64,000 nt of DNA from Monoplex corrugatus. Its lineage: Eukaryota; Mollusca; Gastropoda; Littorinimorpha; Ranellidae. Each line of letters opens with the position of its first letter. The first letter of the stretch is position 1. The stretch covers positions 38,391,540 to 38,455,539 of the forward strand of contig JAPXFY010000022.1 of the NCBI GenBank assembly GCA_030674185.1, given 5' to 3'. Below the pieces are notes generated by a model. It ran no database searches. It was not told where the DNA came from and worked only from the letters and a program-made list of their open reading frames with translations. This document shows, in pieces, positions 1 to 12,194 of the stretch. The position numbers and the translations under genes are program-made.

Positions 1-88
1 GTATTGTGCTCGCTTTGATATGGTTATTGTCCTGACATGGCTCTGCACAGCCGGCTGGGCTTTAAACAATACTAGCAATTGTGAAGAC
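1..88 (+). repeat. R600 dispersed repeat, 3' end fragment
   Basis: Matches the last ~85 bases of a ~600-bp repeat seen a dozen times in this window: a CCTGATATGGCTCTGCACAG-like stretch followed by GGCTGGGCTTTAAACAA. The 5' part lies off the window or is missing. Confidence 0.75.
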
Positions 89-194
89 TGGATTGGCTTC
101 ACTTTTTTTTTTCGCGAATTTGTCTCTTTATCAATAATGAAGACGACAGTAATAGGAACAATAAAAACAACGTCACGTAACAGAGAAAACCAGT

Positions 195-491
195 TTTCAC
201 ATACTCGCACACCTACACGCTTATACGCACAGACAGACAGGCAGGCAGACACAAGCACACACACACATATAGAAACACAGACACTCACAGACTGACGGAC
301 AGACATACAGACTCATTCACACATACACGCACGCGAGCTCGCGCGCGCGCGCGCGCTCACACACACACGCACACACACACACACACTCACACACTTGTCT
401 AAAAGCATATATGGAAATAGATATTAAAAGAAATAACGAACGAACAAACGAACGAACACACACGCGCACACACACACACACACACACACAC

Positions 492-549
<58 letters not shown>

Positions 550-551
550 CG

Positions 552-609
<58 letters not shown>

Positions 610-612
610 ACT
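195..612. repeat. Compound (CA)n/(CT)n microsatellite
   Basis: Nearly uninterrupted CA dinucleotides with a CG-rich patch near 335-355, then (CT)n to about 610. The open frames read from it on both strands are low-complexity artefacts. Confidence 0.95.
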
Positions 613-619
613 GACAACA

Positions 620-930
620 TCGCCGACAACCTTTCCCTTTCTTCCTCTCTCCTCACCCCTCTCCCCTCCCACTTCAACACAAGTACCAATACTGTTTCAC
701 CTGCTCCCACATTCAGTCAACCCCGATATGTTTCCCCCCAACAAACCCTGCCAATGAAAGCTGCACAGCCATTGATAGCATTTCACTGTATTCGTCACTC
801 GCTGTCTGTTATGAACACTGGCGAGCCACCCCAGCAAATATGTTTTATAGATTTCTTCCCCTGTCGCTACCCTCGCTCATTCCACGCCGCCTGGTCAAAA
901 TGCCAGTCCTATGTTTACATGTTCAGTCCA
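620..930. other. No gene seen
   Basis: Non-repetitive AT/GC-balanced sequence without a recognisable coding, RNA or transposon signature. The short open frames show no protein-like composition. Confidence 0.5.
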
Positions 931-932
931 CT

Positions 933-1041
933 GAGTTTTGTATTGTATGGGGACTGTGATTTAACATGGAGTTTTGTATTGTATGCGTACTGTGATTTAA
1001 AATGGAGGTTTGTATTGTATGCGTACTGTGATTTAACATGG
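933..1041. repeat. 36-bp tandem repeat, three units
   Basis: Three consecutive units, each with TTTTGTATTGTATG followed by ACTGTGATTTAA and ATGGA, with a few substitutions. Unit length is 36 bp, a multiple of three, which keeps the frame open across it. Confidence 0.85.
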
Positions 1042-1655
1042 AATCTGTTTTGGGTTTTGTTAGCTTTTTGACAACTTAATGTTTGCCAGTTAGTGATCGA
1101 TTGTTACAGCCTTACATCATGTATTTGAGCGTTTTGTTCGTAGGCTGCAACTCCTACGTGCACACATACGAATGGCGTTTTATGTGTAAGGATTTATGCT
1201 TTTTTTTTTTACCCTGCTGTTTAGATAGTCATACTGTGTTTTCAGGCGTTGTGTACTGGGTGTTTTCCTGTTATCAGAATCCACCAAACACTGACGTGGC
1301 TTACAGAACCTTTAACATGATTGTTTTTATGTCCTGTTTGAATACACGCACGAAGGTTTCCTGCTTTAAATCCAGATTTTTTTGCTTGTTTTGGGGGTTG
1401 TTACGCCAGCTGGTGTGTTTGCGATCTGTTCAGCTGTCAAAACCACTTTGTTCTCTACTAATGAAAATGACAGCAAGCCATGTGCGCCACCGTTTCTCTG
1501 ATCTTGGTGTTTCTGATCATGTCATGTCCGGTCTTGTTGACAGCACTATTCCTTCACGGGTAGTAATGTTGTGGTCTATGGGCTTGGTCAGGGATCAAGT
1601 CTGCTACTGGCATACCTGGTGGGGGTGAAAATGGAACTGATGAGCTTGGCATTTG
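1042..1655. other. No gene seen
   Basis: Unique-looking sequence. A 181-codon open frame crosses it, but its composition is not protein-like, I recognise no domain, and splice sites are not evident. Confidence 0.45.
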
Positions 1656-1656
1656 T

Positions 1657-1772
1657 TTCAATGGGAATGTTGGGATGTTTCAATTGGAATGTTGGGATGT
1701 TTCAATGGGAATGTTGGGGTGTTTCAATGGGAATGTTAGGATGTTTCAGTGGGAATGTTGGGATGTTTCAGG
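1657..1772. repeat. ~24-bp tandem repeat
   Basis: Five to six units built on TTTCAATGGGAATGTTGGGATG with point changes. Confidence 0.85.
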
Positions 1773-2700
1773 AGTGTGGTTACTTGATAACTGAAACTTT
1801 TTGCTTCGTGGTCCTGGTTTCCATCTCTCTGTTGAGTCTTCCGTCTTCTGTGAAAATGTCACCAAGGTGTTTTATTTCACTCAGTTGTTTGGGTTCAAGT
1901 GACATTGATGTGATGATTCAGAATTCATATCTGTTAGCTAATGCAACAAAGGTAAAGGTAAAAACAGTCATAAGGGAGTCAGGTACTGGAGACCTCAACT
2001 TGTCTTAGGGCCAACATCATGATGGGCACTAACCTCATCATACTGACCCTGGAATAAAATGCTGGCTGCCCTTAAATACTCTGCTAACCCCATACCTAAA
2101 TACAGACAAAGATCCATTTGTATCAGGATGTTCTGTACGATCTAAGGTATGGTCCTCGTCACCAATTTATTACATAAACACACTCAATTGTAGTTAATTG
2201 TAGTTGCTTCAGCTGGTAACGTTAACTTGTTGAGTAATTCTAGTACTATATTACACGACAGAAAGAGGTCCCACGTGCAACATCATATTGACGAACGTAA
2301 TTCTGTCGAAAACTCCTTCTTCACAAATTAACAAAATTACACGAAACAAAGGTGGCGCTGTACTATGGCGATGAGATTTCCCTTAAAAGCAAAATGGCAT
2401 TTCATGGGGGGAAGAAAAGCGAAAAACAAACAAAACAAAACAAACAAAAAACAAAACAAACAAACAAAAACCCAAACCAGAAACTTTATTTATAACAAAA
2501 AAGTTTGTCTACTACCAGCTGTAAGTTGTATTGGCTAGCCTTCCAGTGGCCCCACAAAAGTCACGAAAAGAGGGGAGACTGCTGCATGGACAACAGCTGC
2601 TTCTCCACGTCACTGTTGTCTGGTAACATCTGCCCAGTGGCGCGATGTTCTTAGGAACTGAAGACGGCCGGCCAGTCATATTGTTAGTGTCGAGCCATTG
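1773..2700. other. No gene seen; A-rich tract
   Basis: Contains a ~55-base A/C-rich (AAACAAAACAAA-like) stretch near 2425-2470 that could be an old retroposon tail. Nothing else is recognised. Confidence 0.4.
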
Positions 2701-2790
2701 TGATTGGTGAGAAACCACAGTATCAACTAGTAGTTGGTGAGAAACCACAGTATCAACTAGTAGTTGGTGAGAAACCACAGTATCAACTAG
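2701..2790. repeat. 30-bp tandem repeat, three units
   Basis: Three almost identical 30-bp units containing GTGAGAAACCACAGTATC followed by AACTAGTAGTTG. Confidence 0.9.
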
Positions 2791-3955
2791 TACAATATTA
2801 GTGTCGGAAGCAGAGTAAGCACAGTATTGGCCTATACAGTGTGACTGTTAAATAATCATAGTAGGCTCCTATGTGCTAACACGCACCGACAGGTATTTGA
2901 TACTCGTTTGTTGTATTACACTGTAGGTTCAACACATCATCGGAATATGACACTTCCCTTGTGGTTCTGGTTCCTGACTTGACGTCGTTAGTCACTGACA
3001 ATGTTCCGTGGGCAATTTGGCCGCGTGTGCGCCTCTAGATCGTAAATGAGAATGTTTTATATTTACCAGGGTCACACTATGTGTCGTTCATTGTGTGTGT
3101 GTGTGTGTGTGCGTGCGTGCGTATCTGTATATGTGTGTATGTGTGAAAATGTATCGGGAAGGAGAATGTTTTTCTCATAAAATTATTTATGTATGCATTT
3201 AACCCTTCTCTACCAAGTTTGGATTGCAGGTATGACCCAAGTAGATGTTTTAAATGGTCATAACCCAGTTTTGGGTTGGTGTGATCCCATATGTAAAAAT
3301 AATTGAATATTTTTCTGTATTTTGAAATATAGGTTGGAAAACCAACAAATTAATTTTCAACATTGCAAAGGAAAACGTTAAACATTGCATAGAAAATCTA
3401 TTCTTTAATTTACCCAGTGAGCATGACGTTACGTTATGTCAAGCCACACTGCTACTATCTCATTCAGCTTTTGACAAAACTAAGTCTACCGAAAAAAAGA
3501 GCGTTTCCTTTTTATATTGAAGAAGTTTTACCCTGTACATTCATGCAGATATGTGAATGATAACGTATTTTCAGCGCTTTAAGCATTTTACTCCAGTAAG
3601 TTTCAACAAATCAGTCAAATTTCCAGACTAATTTCATGACTACCAGGTAATAACTGTTTAGCTGTCATGTAATAACGCCTTGCGCGCAGTGTGACAGTCA
3701 ATACACTTGATCATCCTATTTTCGTTCCCTTTCATATTAACCATATATACGTGGCAACATGTGTCAAATGGTAGATGTGATGCGTTTAGTGTGTTGGCTA
3801 GTGACTGAGTGCTTCTCACCTCTCACTTTCAGCCTGCACCACTGGCTAACACTGCTGCTTGCAGCTATGCGAAAAGCAGAGCAGAATGCGTAAGTCTCTG
3901 TCATTACATAGCCTGTCCATCAACAAGCCCTACGTTATGCCTCCTCGTGGCGACA
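2791..3955. other. No gene seen; short (GT)n tract
   Basis: Unique-looking AT-rich DNA with a (GT)n patch at about 3090-3150. I could not find a coding exon or transposon ends on either strand. Confidence 0.4.
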
Positions 3956-5752
3956 TGTGGTGACTGAGCACCTCACGGACTCAGGCTTAATCTCGAGGGA
4001 CTCGGAGGAGGTTTGGCCCCCCCAGACATGCGGCACGCAGGCCCACCGGCGTGTGGATAAGCCCTGGTGCCCACGAACCAGACTCCTAGCTATGGGTAAA
4101 TAGCTCCACTGCCAACATCTTGGGAGAGAATAGGGCTAAGGGAGTAAACACTGAAAACAATCACCCTACTGCCTTGTAGGTTGTCGTGGAAACGACAAAG
4201 GCTAGTGGAGAGACTGTAAACAAACCGATGGAAGGCAACGGGAAACCACCATTGTACGTTCCCAAGACTTCATGGCCAGACAGTCCACTGAAAGTAAGTG
4301 TAACGATGTAAATACGGGCTCCTATGGAGCACCTTTGTCCGGTAGGGACCGTCATGCTGCGCAGGTGACGCCAGACCGTCAGCAAGCTACTGCGTCCAAC
4401 CTCAACCTCAGGAAGAATACCAAAATCGCAACATGGAACATAAGAACATTGTTGCATAAAAGTAAATTAGACAATATCAAAATGGAAATGGAAAGGATTA
4501 ACATTAACATTAGTATTTTAGGACTAGAGGAAGTGAGATGAAAGGGGGTAGGCATGATAACATCTGGAGAGCATACAGTAATATATTCTAGTGGAAACTC
4601 ACATGAAAGAGCAGTAGGCATCGTAATGGACAGGGACAAATCAAAAGCAGTAAGGGGGTACTGGGAAACAGACCAAAAGCAACATCAAATTAAATCTTGG
4701 ACTCTTAAAGACAGGTGAAGCGATACGTAAAAATTTAACGTACATGTTCAAAACAAATTCAGTGCTCTGGAAGATAGAAAAGCAAAAAAGAACTGGATGA
4801 CAAAAGAAATTTTAGGCTTGATGGAGGAACGGAGGAAGGCAAAGAGAAACGAGGAGATATACAGGAAGGTAAACAAAGAAATCAGGAATAGGCGCAATGA
4901 AGCTAAGGAAGCTTGGCTGAAAACAAAATGCAAAGAAATAGAAGATCGACACAAAACGGATCCTCAGGGTATGTACAGACGAATTGAAGAAATTGTCCAC
5001 AGGAAAAATACATGCACATCAACTGGTTGCTTAAAATCGAAAAGATGGTACACTTATCATGGAAAAAGACAAACTATTAGATAGATGGGGAGACTACATT
5101 AAAGTCCTTTTTGAAGATGACAGAAACAAAGAATACACTATAGAAAGAACGTTGAAGGACCACCCATAATGAAAGATGAAGTTAGAGCAGCACTGAAAAA
5201 GATGAAACCAGGAAAAGCCCCAGGGCCAGACAACATTACAACAGAGATGATTGGAGCCCATGAGGAATTTGGTATTGAAAAAATAAGTCATCCTAAACGA
5301 AATTTATGACACTGGAAAAATCCCCAAAGATATGTCAAAATCAATTTTCATTGCACTTCCAAAGAAGACAGAGCTACAGAATGCGAACTCCGTCGCACAA
5401 TCAGCCAGATGAGTCATGTAACAAAAATCCTATTAAGAATAATCATGATGAGGACAAGGAATAGAATCAAAAGAGAAATAGCAGAAGAACAGCGTGGATT
5501 TGTCGAAGGGAAAAGAACTATTAATGCCATATACATCCTAAGATTTATATTTATGCTTTGTTGATTATACCAAGGCTTTCAATCGGATAAGACATGAAAA
5601 ATTGATCAACCAACTAGAAAGACTCAATATTGATGGAAAAGATCTACGAATAATCAGAAATATGTATTAGGAACAAACAGCTGCAATGAGAATAAGAAAA
5701 CGATATAAGCTCTTTCAAAAATATCAAAAGAGGAGTCGGACAAGGATGTGTT

Positions 5753-5968
5753 TTGTCACCAGATGTGTTTTCACTTTACAGTGAAAATATCATGAGAAAC
5801 CTAGAGGAAGATCCTGGATTAAAGGTTGGAGGAAAAATGATAAACAACATTCGATACGCAGATGACACCGTGCTAATTGCAGAAAATGAAAGGGACCTAC
5901 TAAACCTTGTGAATACTAGAAATAGGAAGCAAAGGCAAGGGGTTGGAACTAAACAGCAAGAGGACTGA
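5753..5968 (+). pseudogene. RTE reverse transcriptase fragment with YADD box
   Basis: An open stretch of the decayed RTE copy that includes the FSLYSENIMRNLEED block and the catalytic RYADDT motif. The next block (ELNSKRTEVMVISKKHE at 5943 onward) is in another frame, so a frameshift lies near 5940. Confidence 0.85.
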
Positions 5969-6188
5969 AGTCATGGTGATCAGTAAAAAACATGAAATCC
6001 CCTTATGCAAAATAACAGCAAGCGGCACAACCTTGAGACCGGTTCATAAGTTTAAATACCTGGGAACGATCATTTCACCGGACGGCAGATGCACATCGGA
6101 AATAGCCAGCAAAATCGGCCAAGCCAAAAGAAGATGAAAAGCGTTCTTACGAACAAATGCTTATCAATTAATACCAGGAAGAGAGTTC

Positions 6189-6554
6189 TTGAATGATATA
6201 GAACCGATAATGTTATACGGTTGTGAGGCGTGGACAGTCAACAAGCAAAGCCAGAACAAGATTGAGGCAGCCGAGATGTGGTTTCTAAGAATAATGTTGA
6301 TAGTTCCATGGACAGCAAAGAAAACAAACCAGACAGTCTTGATTGAGGCAGACACAAGAAGATCATTCATAAGGAAGATTAGGAAAAGACAGGCAACATT
6401 TGAAGGCCATTTTATGAGGAAAGGGGAATTGGAACACCTGGTCACAACAGGAAAGCTGGAGGGAAAGATAGCACCAGATAGACCCAGGGAGAAAATGTTG
6501 GACGGGCTTGAAGACAAAGAGGGTGGAAGAGGCGCTCGAGGCAACAAGGGATAG
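6189..6554 (+). pseudogene. RTE C-terminal domain fragment
   Basis: Reads [50 protein letters not shown], the conserved region after the reverse transcriptase in this family. The same segment recurs at 10.2, 26.6, 30.9, 43.9, 47.5 and 58.6 kb. Confidence 0.88.
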
Positions 6555-6629
6555 AAACAGATGGAAGGCCATGATCGCCAACACCATGTGGCAAGGCACT
6601 TTGATGATGATGATTCGTGGCAACATTGA

Positions 6630-7430
6630 GTAGGAAGCCCTCTTAAAACCCCTAGATTTTTGTAATCCAGTGCAGTAAAACATGCACAGTTTGGATTAAA
6701 AAAAAAAGCCAAAGTGCATAGAATACGTACAGAGAAGTGAGACTTTACACACTGAAAATCTCGCCCATAGTGTAAGGAAATTCTGATCAGGATTTCAATG
6801 AAACTTGCGTTCATTGTAGTGACATGCTTACATGTGGTATGTCAAAATCTTGCATCCAATACAGCGAACAGTATCTTCTGCTCTGAAAATCATGATTCCA
6901 GTGTTAAGAATCACTATAATGATTATTGAAGAATTTGTACAGTGCAGTGAAAATAATGACTAATGAAATTATTACGAAGAATGAACATCATTATGCTTTT
7001 TGCACTTATGATGAATAGCGCAGTGAAACTATCTTGTCTGTACCATTTAACCACTCTGACTAAAATAGTTTGGTGTGTTGTTGAGTGAAATCGATATGAA
7101 ATCTTAAGAATAGTGTATTGAAACTTCAGAATATAGTTGAATGAAACTTTTAAAAAAAAAAAAAAAAATAGGCATTAGACCTAGAATCTAGAATGTTTTC
7201 ATAAAATGAATATATCGTACAGCAAAAATCTTAATGGAGTGTGTCTTCAAACTGTTACACATCATGTAATCATAAAATAATACATCCTTACGTAATGTTC
7301 CAAAGGGCTGCCGAATACCCTCTTTTGTCAATGCATGTATGAAAAATACATACCGTTATAAAATTGACTCACTGCCCCTTCGACATGACAGTTCCAAAAA
7401 GACGTAATAAGTGATGCACATACAGAGACG
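6630..7430. other. No gene seen
   Basis: AT-rich sequence with a poly-A run near 7150-7168. Several loosely repeated TGAAATCTTAAGAATAGTG-like phrases occur at 6900-7150, but no clean unit. Confidence 0.4.
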
Positions 7431-7434
7431 TACA

Positions 7435-7461
7435 CTCACACACACACACACACACACGCAT

Positions 7462-7498
<37 letters not shown>

Positions 7499-7545
7499 GT
7501 CTAATATCACTTATAGTGAAAAGACGTTAAATTAAAGAACGAACG

Positions 7546-7584
<39 letters not shown>

Positions 7585-7722
7585 ACACGCATACACACAC
7601 ACACAGACACACACACACGCACACACACACACACATATATACACACACACGCATACACACACAGATACACACACACACACACAGACACGCAGACACATAC
7701 ACACACACACACACACACAGAG
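7435..7722. repeat. (CA)n microsatellite
   Basis: CA dinucleotides with scattered GCAT and CAGA interruptions in two blocks, separated by unique bases 7497-7550. Confidence 0.95.
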
Positions 7723-8194
7723 CCATAGGAATCTGTATCAAAGACCAAACATTTTATCCACCAGAAACATTACCTCAAGTAGCTTGCTTACCTTCAAAAT
7801 CCACGTCATTGTCGTTCCTCGAGGCAGACACCAACACATACAGCCGATACAGGTTTACAATTAAGGTTTCAAATTACACTGATGGAGGCCTGTATTTTGG
7901 ACACTAAATCTGATCTAGCCTACCCTGTAATTGAACAAATGTGTAGAAACCATCAAATCGAGGAGTGATACCGGAAAATCTCGACATGCAAAATTCGACA
8001 CTGATAAATTCTGCTTATCATTTATCTACTGATTTAGCTGGAGTCACATCTTATTTCTATTGTCGTTATAGTTTTCTCCATACGGAATTTCCGGGTGATA
8101 TCTGACCTGTGTTTCAAACTAAGCAACTTTTCCATCAGAAAGAGCATGCCGACACTTCCATAAAACGGCCTACACTTTTCCTCGTCTTTCTCCA
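7723..8194. other. No gene seen
   Basis: Unique-looking sequence. No exon with supporting splice signals is evident. Confidence 0.4.
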
Positions 8195-8195
8195 T

Positions 8196-8276
8196 GTCTA
8201 AACAAACAAACAAACAAACAAACAAACAAACAAACAAACCAGACTGAGTGACTGACTGACTGACTGACTGACTGAA
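8196..8276. repeat. Tetranucleotide repeats (AAAC)n and (GACT)n
   Basis: Eleven or so AAAC units followed by six GACT units. A second short GACT/TTGC patch lies at 8505-8560. Confidence 0.9.
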
Positions 8277-8579
8277 TAATTCAAATGAACAAATAAACAG
8301 GTCAGGTCTGTGTGCATGTACATGTAGACAAAAGTTTAAGTGGTAAATATGAAGGGTACCCCATTGATTGTATGTTTAACATGATGGAGGAATACCCCTA
8401 ACCAGTGTTCATTATGGGATGATTTCGCTAACATTTCATCAGTTCATAATTGATGGACAGATTTGATTGGCAGACAGTTATTGTATAGGCATGATCAATT
8501 GCTTTAGTAACTGACTGACTGACTGACTTGCATGCTTGCTTGCTTGTTTGATTGACTGGCTGATCAGGTGATTGGATGG

Positions 8580-9190
8580 GCTGGCTTTGAATGAACAAAT
8601 GGCGAGTTCGTTTTAGTCGTCTTGTGACTTTCTTTACTAGAATTGTCACGTACATTGAGTAAGCGGTGTTTCTATTTTGCGAATTCTTTTAGGTCCACCC
8701 ACGCCCCCAAAGAAAAGTTTCCATCACATTTGGACAGTAAACTGTCGTTATTGTCATAAAGCCATTACAAAACGGCGGAGGGACGCGTGACTGAACAGTC
8801 CTACGCTGCTGCTCGTTTGCTGGGCGTAACTTTCTGTTGGGAGTATTTTCCGGCACTGAGACATGAAATTTTCATCCGGCGGACGTTTGGAGAATGGCGA
8901 TAATTTATTCAAGCTGACAGTTATTGTTTCCAAGATGGCGGTTAATGAGCATCTTGAGTGTGGGCGATTTAGTAAGAACAGATATTTATTTCATCCTTTT
9001 GAATAAAGACGATTTTAGTTAGAACTGTATCTAAAATACCTCACTCGTGACAACAATCATTCTCGTATTGAATACAACGTTGTTTGCTAAACTACAAAAC
9101 TTACCAACCACAGCCGTCACCATGTTGGTCACACTTGTTGCCTCCTCACTTACCGTTCCGTTGCATTTAAAACGCTAAATCATTTTGCTT
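8580..9190. other. No gene seen; GC-richer patch
   Basis: At 8765-8960 the sequence is richer in CpG (ACGGCGGAGGGACGCG) and holds CCAAGATGGCGGTTAATGAG, which resembles a YY1-type site. It could be a promoter of a gene on either side, but no exon is visible to anchor it. Confidence 0.2.
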
Positions 9191-9191
9191 G

Positions 9192-9383
9192 TTAACCTTT
9201 TGACTGCCGCCGCCTATCCACCAGTGCAAAAACTTAACCCTTTGACTCCCTTACCCTATCCACCAGCTTCATGTAGGAAACTGGTGGATAGGGTAAAGGA
9301 ATCAAAGGGTTAAATTTTTGCTTTGCTAGCGTGGTCGACAATGCAGGGTTCTGGTAGATACTGTGCAGGAGTCAAAGGGTTAA
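9192..9383. mobile_element. Palindromic TTAA-flanked MITE
   Basis: Starts TTAACCTTTTGACTGCC and ends GGAGTCAAAGGGTTAA, with an inner inverted pair (CCCTATCCACCAGC against CTGGTGGATAGGG). Copies recur at 31.5, 32.9, 36.9, 45.9, 48.1 and 52.3 kb. TTAA flanks and a CCCTTTGACT start fit piggyBac-related miniature elements. Confidence 0.7.
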
Positions 9384-9396
9384 TTAAAGCAAACGA

Positions 9397-9496
9397 NNNN
9401 NNNNNNNNNNNNNNNNNNNNNNNNNNNNNNNNNNNNNNNNNNNNNNNNNNNNNNNNNNNNNNNNNNNNNNNNNNNNNNNNNNNNNNNNNNNNNNNN
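9397..9496. other. Assembly gap of 100 N
   Basis: Exactly 100 N, the usual placeholder for a gap of unknown length. The sequence resumes in the middle of an RTE element, so adjacency across the gap is not certain. Confidence 0.99.
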
Positions 9497-10562
9497 AGGC
9501 TTTTAATTGGGTAAGACATGAAGAATTGATCAACCAACTGGAAAGGCTCAATGTTGATGGAAAAGATCAAAGAATAATCAGAAATGTGTATTGGGAACAA
9601 AACAGCAGCAGCAAAAATTGATATACGCTTTTTCCAAAATATCAAAAGAGGGTCAGGCAGGGTTGTGTTCTGTCACGAGATTTGTTTTCACTTTACAGCG
9701 AAACCATCATGAAAACCCTAGAAGAATGCCCTGGAATGAAGGCTGGAGGAAAAATGATAAATAACAATCGTTGCGCAGATGTTACCGTGCAAATTGCAGG
9801 AAAATGAAAAAGACCTAGGCCCTACAAAATCTTGTGAATATAATAGAAATAGAAAGCAGAAATAAAGGGCTGGAACCAAATAGCAAGAAGACTGCAGTCG
9901 TACTAATCAGTAAAAACATGACATCCCCTCATGCAAAATAACGGCACATGGCACAACATTGAGACAAGTTGATAAGTTTAAATATCTGGGAACGGTCATC
10001 TTACCAGACGGCAGATGCACACCTGAAATAGCCAACAGAATCGGCGAGGCTAAAACAGCATTCAAGAAAAGAAAAGTGTTCTTACCAACAAATAGCTATC
10101 AATTAATATCAGGAAGAGAGTTCTTCAGTCTCATATAGAACCGATATTGTTGTACGGTTATGAGGCGTGGACAATCAACACATTAAAGTCAGAACAAGAT
10201 TAAGGCAACTTATATTGGTTTCTTAGAAGAATGTTAAGAGTTCCATGGACGGCACAAAAAAAAAGAAAAAGAGAGAGAGAGAGAGACTTGAGGGAGGCAA
10301 ACACAAAAAGGACAATAATAAAGAAGATTAGTAAAACACAAGCAACATTTACAGGACATTTCATGACACAAGGGGAATTAGAGCACCTGGTCACAACAGG
10401 AAAGTTGGAGGGAAAAAGAGCACCAGGTAAGAAGAAAATATTGGACGGACTTGCGGAGTGGATGAAGACAGGAAGGGTGACAGAAGGATTTGCAGCGGCA
10501 AAGGATAGATGCATATGGAGGACCATGATCGCCAACAACATGTAGCAAGGCACACGATGATA
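9497..10562 (+). mobile_element. RTE-type LINE fragment
   Basis: Begins inside the reverse transcriptase at the gap edge (AGGCTTTTAATTGGG...), continues through the YADD region (decayed to RCADVT), and ends with the C-terminal segment at 10231-10545 ([16 protein letters not shown]). The tail is a short GATGATAATGAT at 10556. Multiple stops are present. Confidence 0.85.
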
Positions 10563-10835
10563 ATGATTGTATTTGTGTTCTGGTGTGCTTGTTTGTGTGT
10601 TTGTGTTTTTTGTGTTTTGTGTCCATGCTTCTGCTTGTTGTGTTTGTGTGTGTTTTTTTGTGCGCGTTTTTATGTGTGTTTGTGTGTTTTTTGTGGTGTG
10701 TGCGTGTTGTGCCATTGATTGTGCGTAATGTTTTTGCTTGTTTGTGTGTTTGTGCGTTTGTGTGTTTGTATGTGTGTTCGTGTGTTTATGTGTTTGGTTG
10801 TGTGTGTGTTTGTGTGTGTTTTTGTATATATTTGT
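10563..10835. repeat. (GT)-rich imperfect microsatellite
   Basis: TGTTTGTGTG-like imperfect GT repeat directly after the RTE tail. Confidence 0.9.
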
Positions 10836-10849
10836 ATAAACCAGCGAGA

Positions 10850-11290
10850 GATTGACAGAGAGAGAGAGGAAGAGAGAAGAGAGAGGAAGAGAGAGAGAGA
10901 GGAGGAGAGAGAGAGAGAAAGGGAGAGAGAGAGAGAAAAGACAGAGGATAGTTTTGAATTGAAAAAGAGGAACAACAAGAAGAGAGGAGGAGAGAGAGAG
11001 ACAAAGAGAAAGACACGACAGACAGACAAAAATGATAAGACGTGACATCGACAACAGTACGTGACACACACACACAATACAGAGAGAGAGAGAGAGAGAG
11101 GAGGAGACAAAGAGAGAGAGACAGACAGACAGACACACAGAGAGACAGAGCAGAGACAGACAGACAGACAGATAGACACACAACAAAAACAGAGAGAGAA
11201 GAGAGAGGGAGAAAGAGTACAGAGACAGATGAGAACAAAGACAGAGAGAGACAGAGTCAGAGAGGGACAGACAGATACACAGGAGACATA
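10850..11290. repeat. (GA)n/(GACA)n microsatellite
   Basis: Purine-rich AGAGAG and AGACAG repeats. Open frames of several hundred codons on the minus strand across 10.2-11.9 kb are products of this composition. Confidence 0.95.
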
Positions 11291-11937
11291 ACACATACAC
11301 ATACAACATGAGAGACAGACACATACACCCATAACACATGACATCATACATACATACGTACATACGTACATGACGTACACACAACACATACCGACACCAT
11401 AACATACACATGGAGACATACACACATACACATACACATGGAGACATACACACATACACATACACATGGAGACATACACACATACACATACACATGGAGA
11501 CATACACACATAACATACACATGGAGACATACACACATACACATACACATGGAGACATACACCATACACATAGACATACAAATACAATACACATGGAGAC
11601 ATACACAATATACACATACACATGGAGACATACACAATACACATACACATGGAGACAACACAATATACATACACATGAGACATACACAATACATACACAT
11701 GGAGACATACACACATACAATACACATGGAGCATACACAACAATACACAGGAGACATACACACATACACATACACATGGAGACATACACACATACACATA
11801 CACATGGAGACATACACACATACACATACACATGGAGACATACACAATATACATACACATGGAGACATACACAATATACACACACATGGAGACATATACA
11901 CATACACATACACATACACATGGAGACATACAGGTAG
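11285..11937. repeat. ~28-bp CATACACATGGAGA minisatellite
   Basis: About 18 units of ACACATGGAGACATACAC plus ACATACACAT with variable spacing. Variation is by indels of CA steps. Repeats are contiguous and there are no unique spacers. Confidence 0.93.
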
Positions 11938-12067
11938 AAAGAAACTCTAGGGACAGCTAGACAACAGAAGGTCTTCAGAGAAGTGTTTCGGCCCTGAACT
12001 CCTTACACTCTCGGGGGGCCGGGCCACATCCAGGTCATGACTCCTGGATGCCCTTCTGCTGTTGTCT

Positions 12068-12165
12068 ATTTTTTTTCCCCCCCACGCCGGGGAGCGAACC
12101 TGGGCGATTCTGCGCTTCAGAACTGCGGTACGCGGTTTTACCAATGTGCTAACGGGGCACACATC
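12068..12165 (-). repeat. tRNA-like segment in the LINE 3' tail
   Basis: Read on the minus strand it has an A-box-like GTTAGCACATTGGTAAAACC, a B-box GGTTCGCTCCC about 35 bases later, and partial acceptor-stem pairing (GCCCCGT with a G-rich 3' side). It lacks a clean cloverleaf, so a functional tRNA is unlikely. It may be a SINE head or tRNA-derived module within the LINE tail. Confidence 0.5.
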
Positions 12166-12194
12166 ATCTGTAGGGAATTTAATCCTTATGAAGT

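Larger units (their letters stand above)
3960..6625 (+). mobile_element. RTE-type LINE, old near-full-length copy
   Basis: Collinear with the better preserved minus-strand copy at 58.6-61.7 kb. From 5' to 3' it holds an untranslated leader shared with that copy (about 4060-4150), an APE-like endonuclease remnant (TWNIRT near 4433, GLEEVR near 4520), a reverse transcriptase remnant (KAPGPDN near 5215, RYADDT near 5855), the conserved C-terminal segment ([16 protein letters not shown] near 6210), and a short ATGATGATG tail near 6600. Many stops and frameshifts break it. RTE elements typically end in short tandem repeats, as seen here. Confidence 0.88.

Noticed and set aside
1083..2008. Two overlapping + frames of 181 and 145 codons
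   Set aside because: Composition is not protein-like and the second is driven by the 24-bp tandem repeat. No domain is recognised.
3205..3240. TTAACCCTTCTCTACC as left end of another TTAA element
   Set aside because: No inverted partner ending GGGTTAA could be found within the next kilobase.
8930..8960. YY1-like CCAAGATGGCGG as promoter of a gene
   Set aside because: No exon, transcript-start context or conserved partner motif is visible nearby, so it is mentioned only as a possibility.
10200..11921. 573-codon minus-strand open frame and overlapping long frames
   Set aside because: They translate GT/CA, GA and CATACACATGGAGA repeats into Cys/Val/Ser-rich low-complexity strings. The first part is the antisense of an RTE fragment.
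11400..11935. Regular short repeats resembling a CRISPR array
   Set aside because: Repeats are contiguous with CA-step indels and no unique spacers. The genome is eukaryotic.
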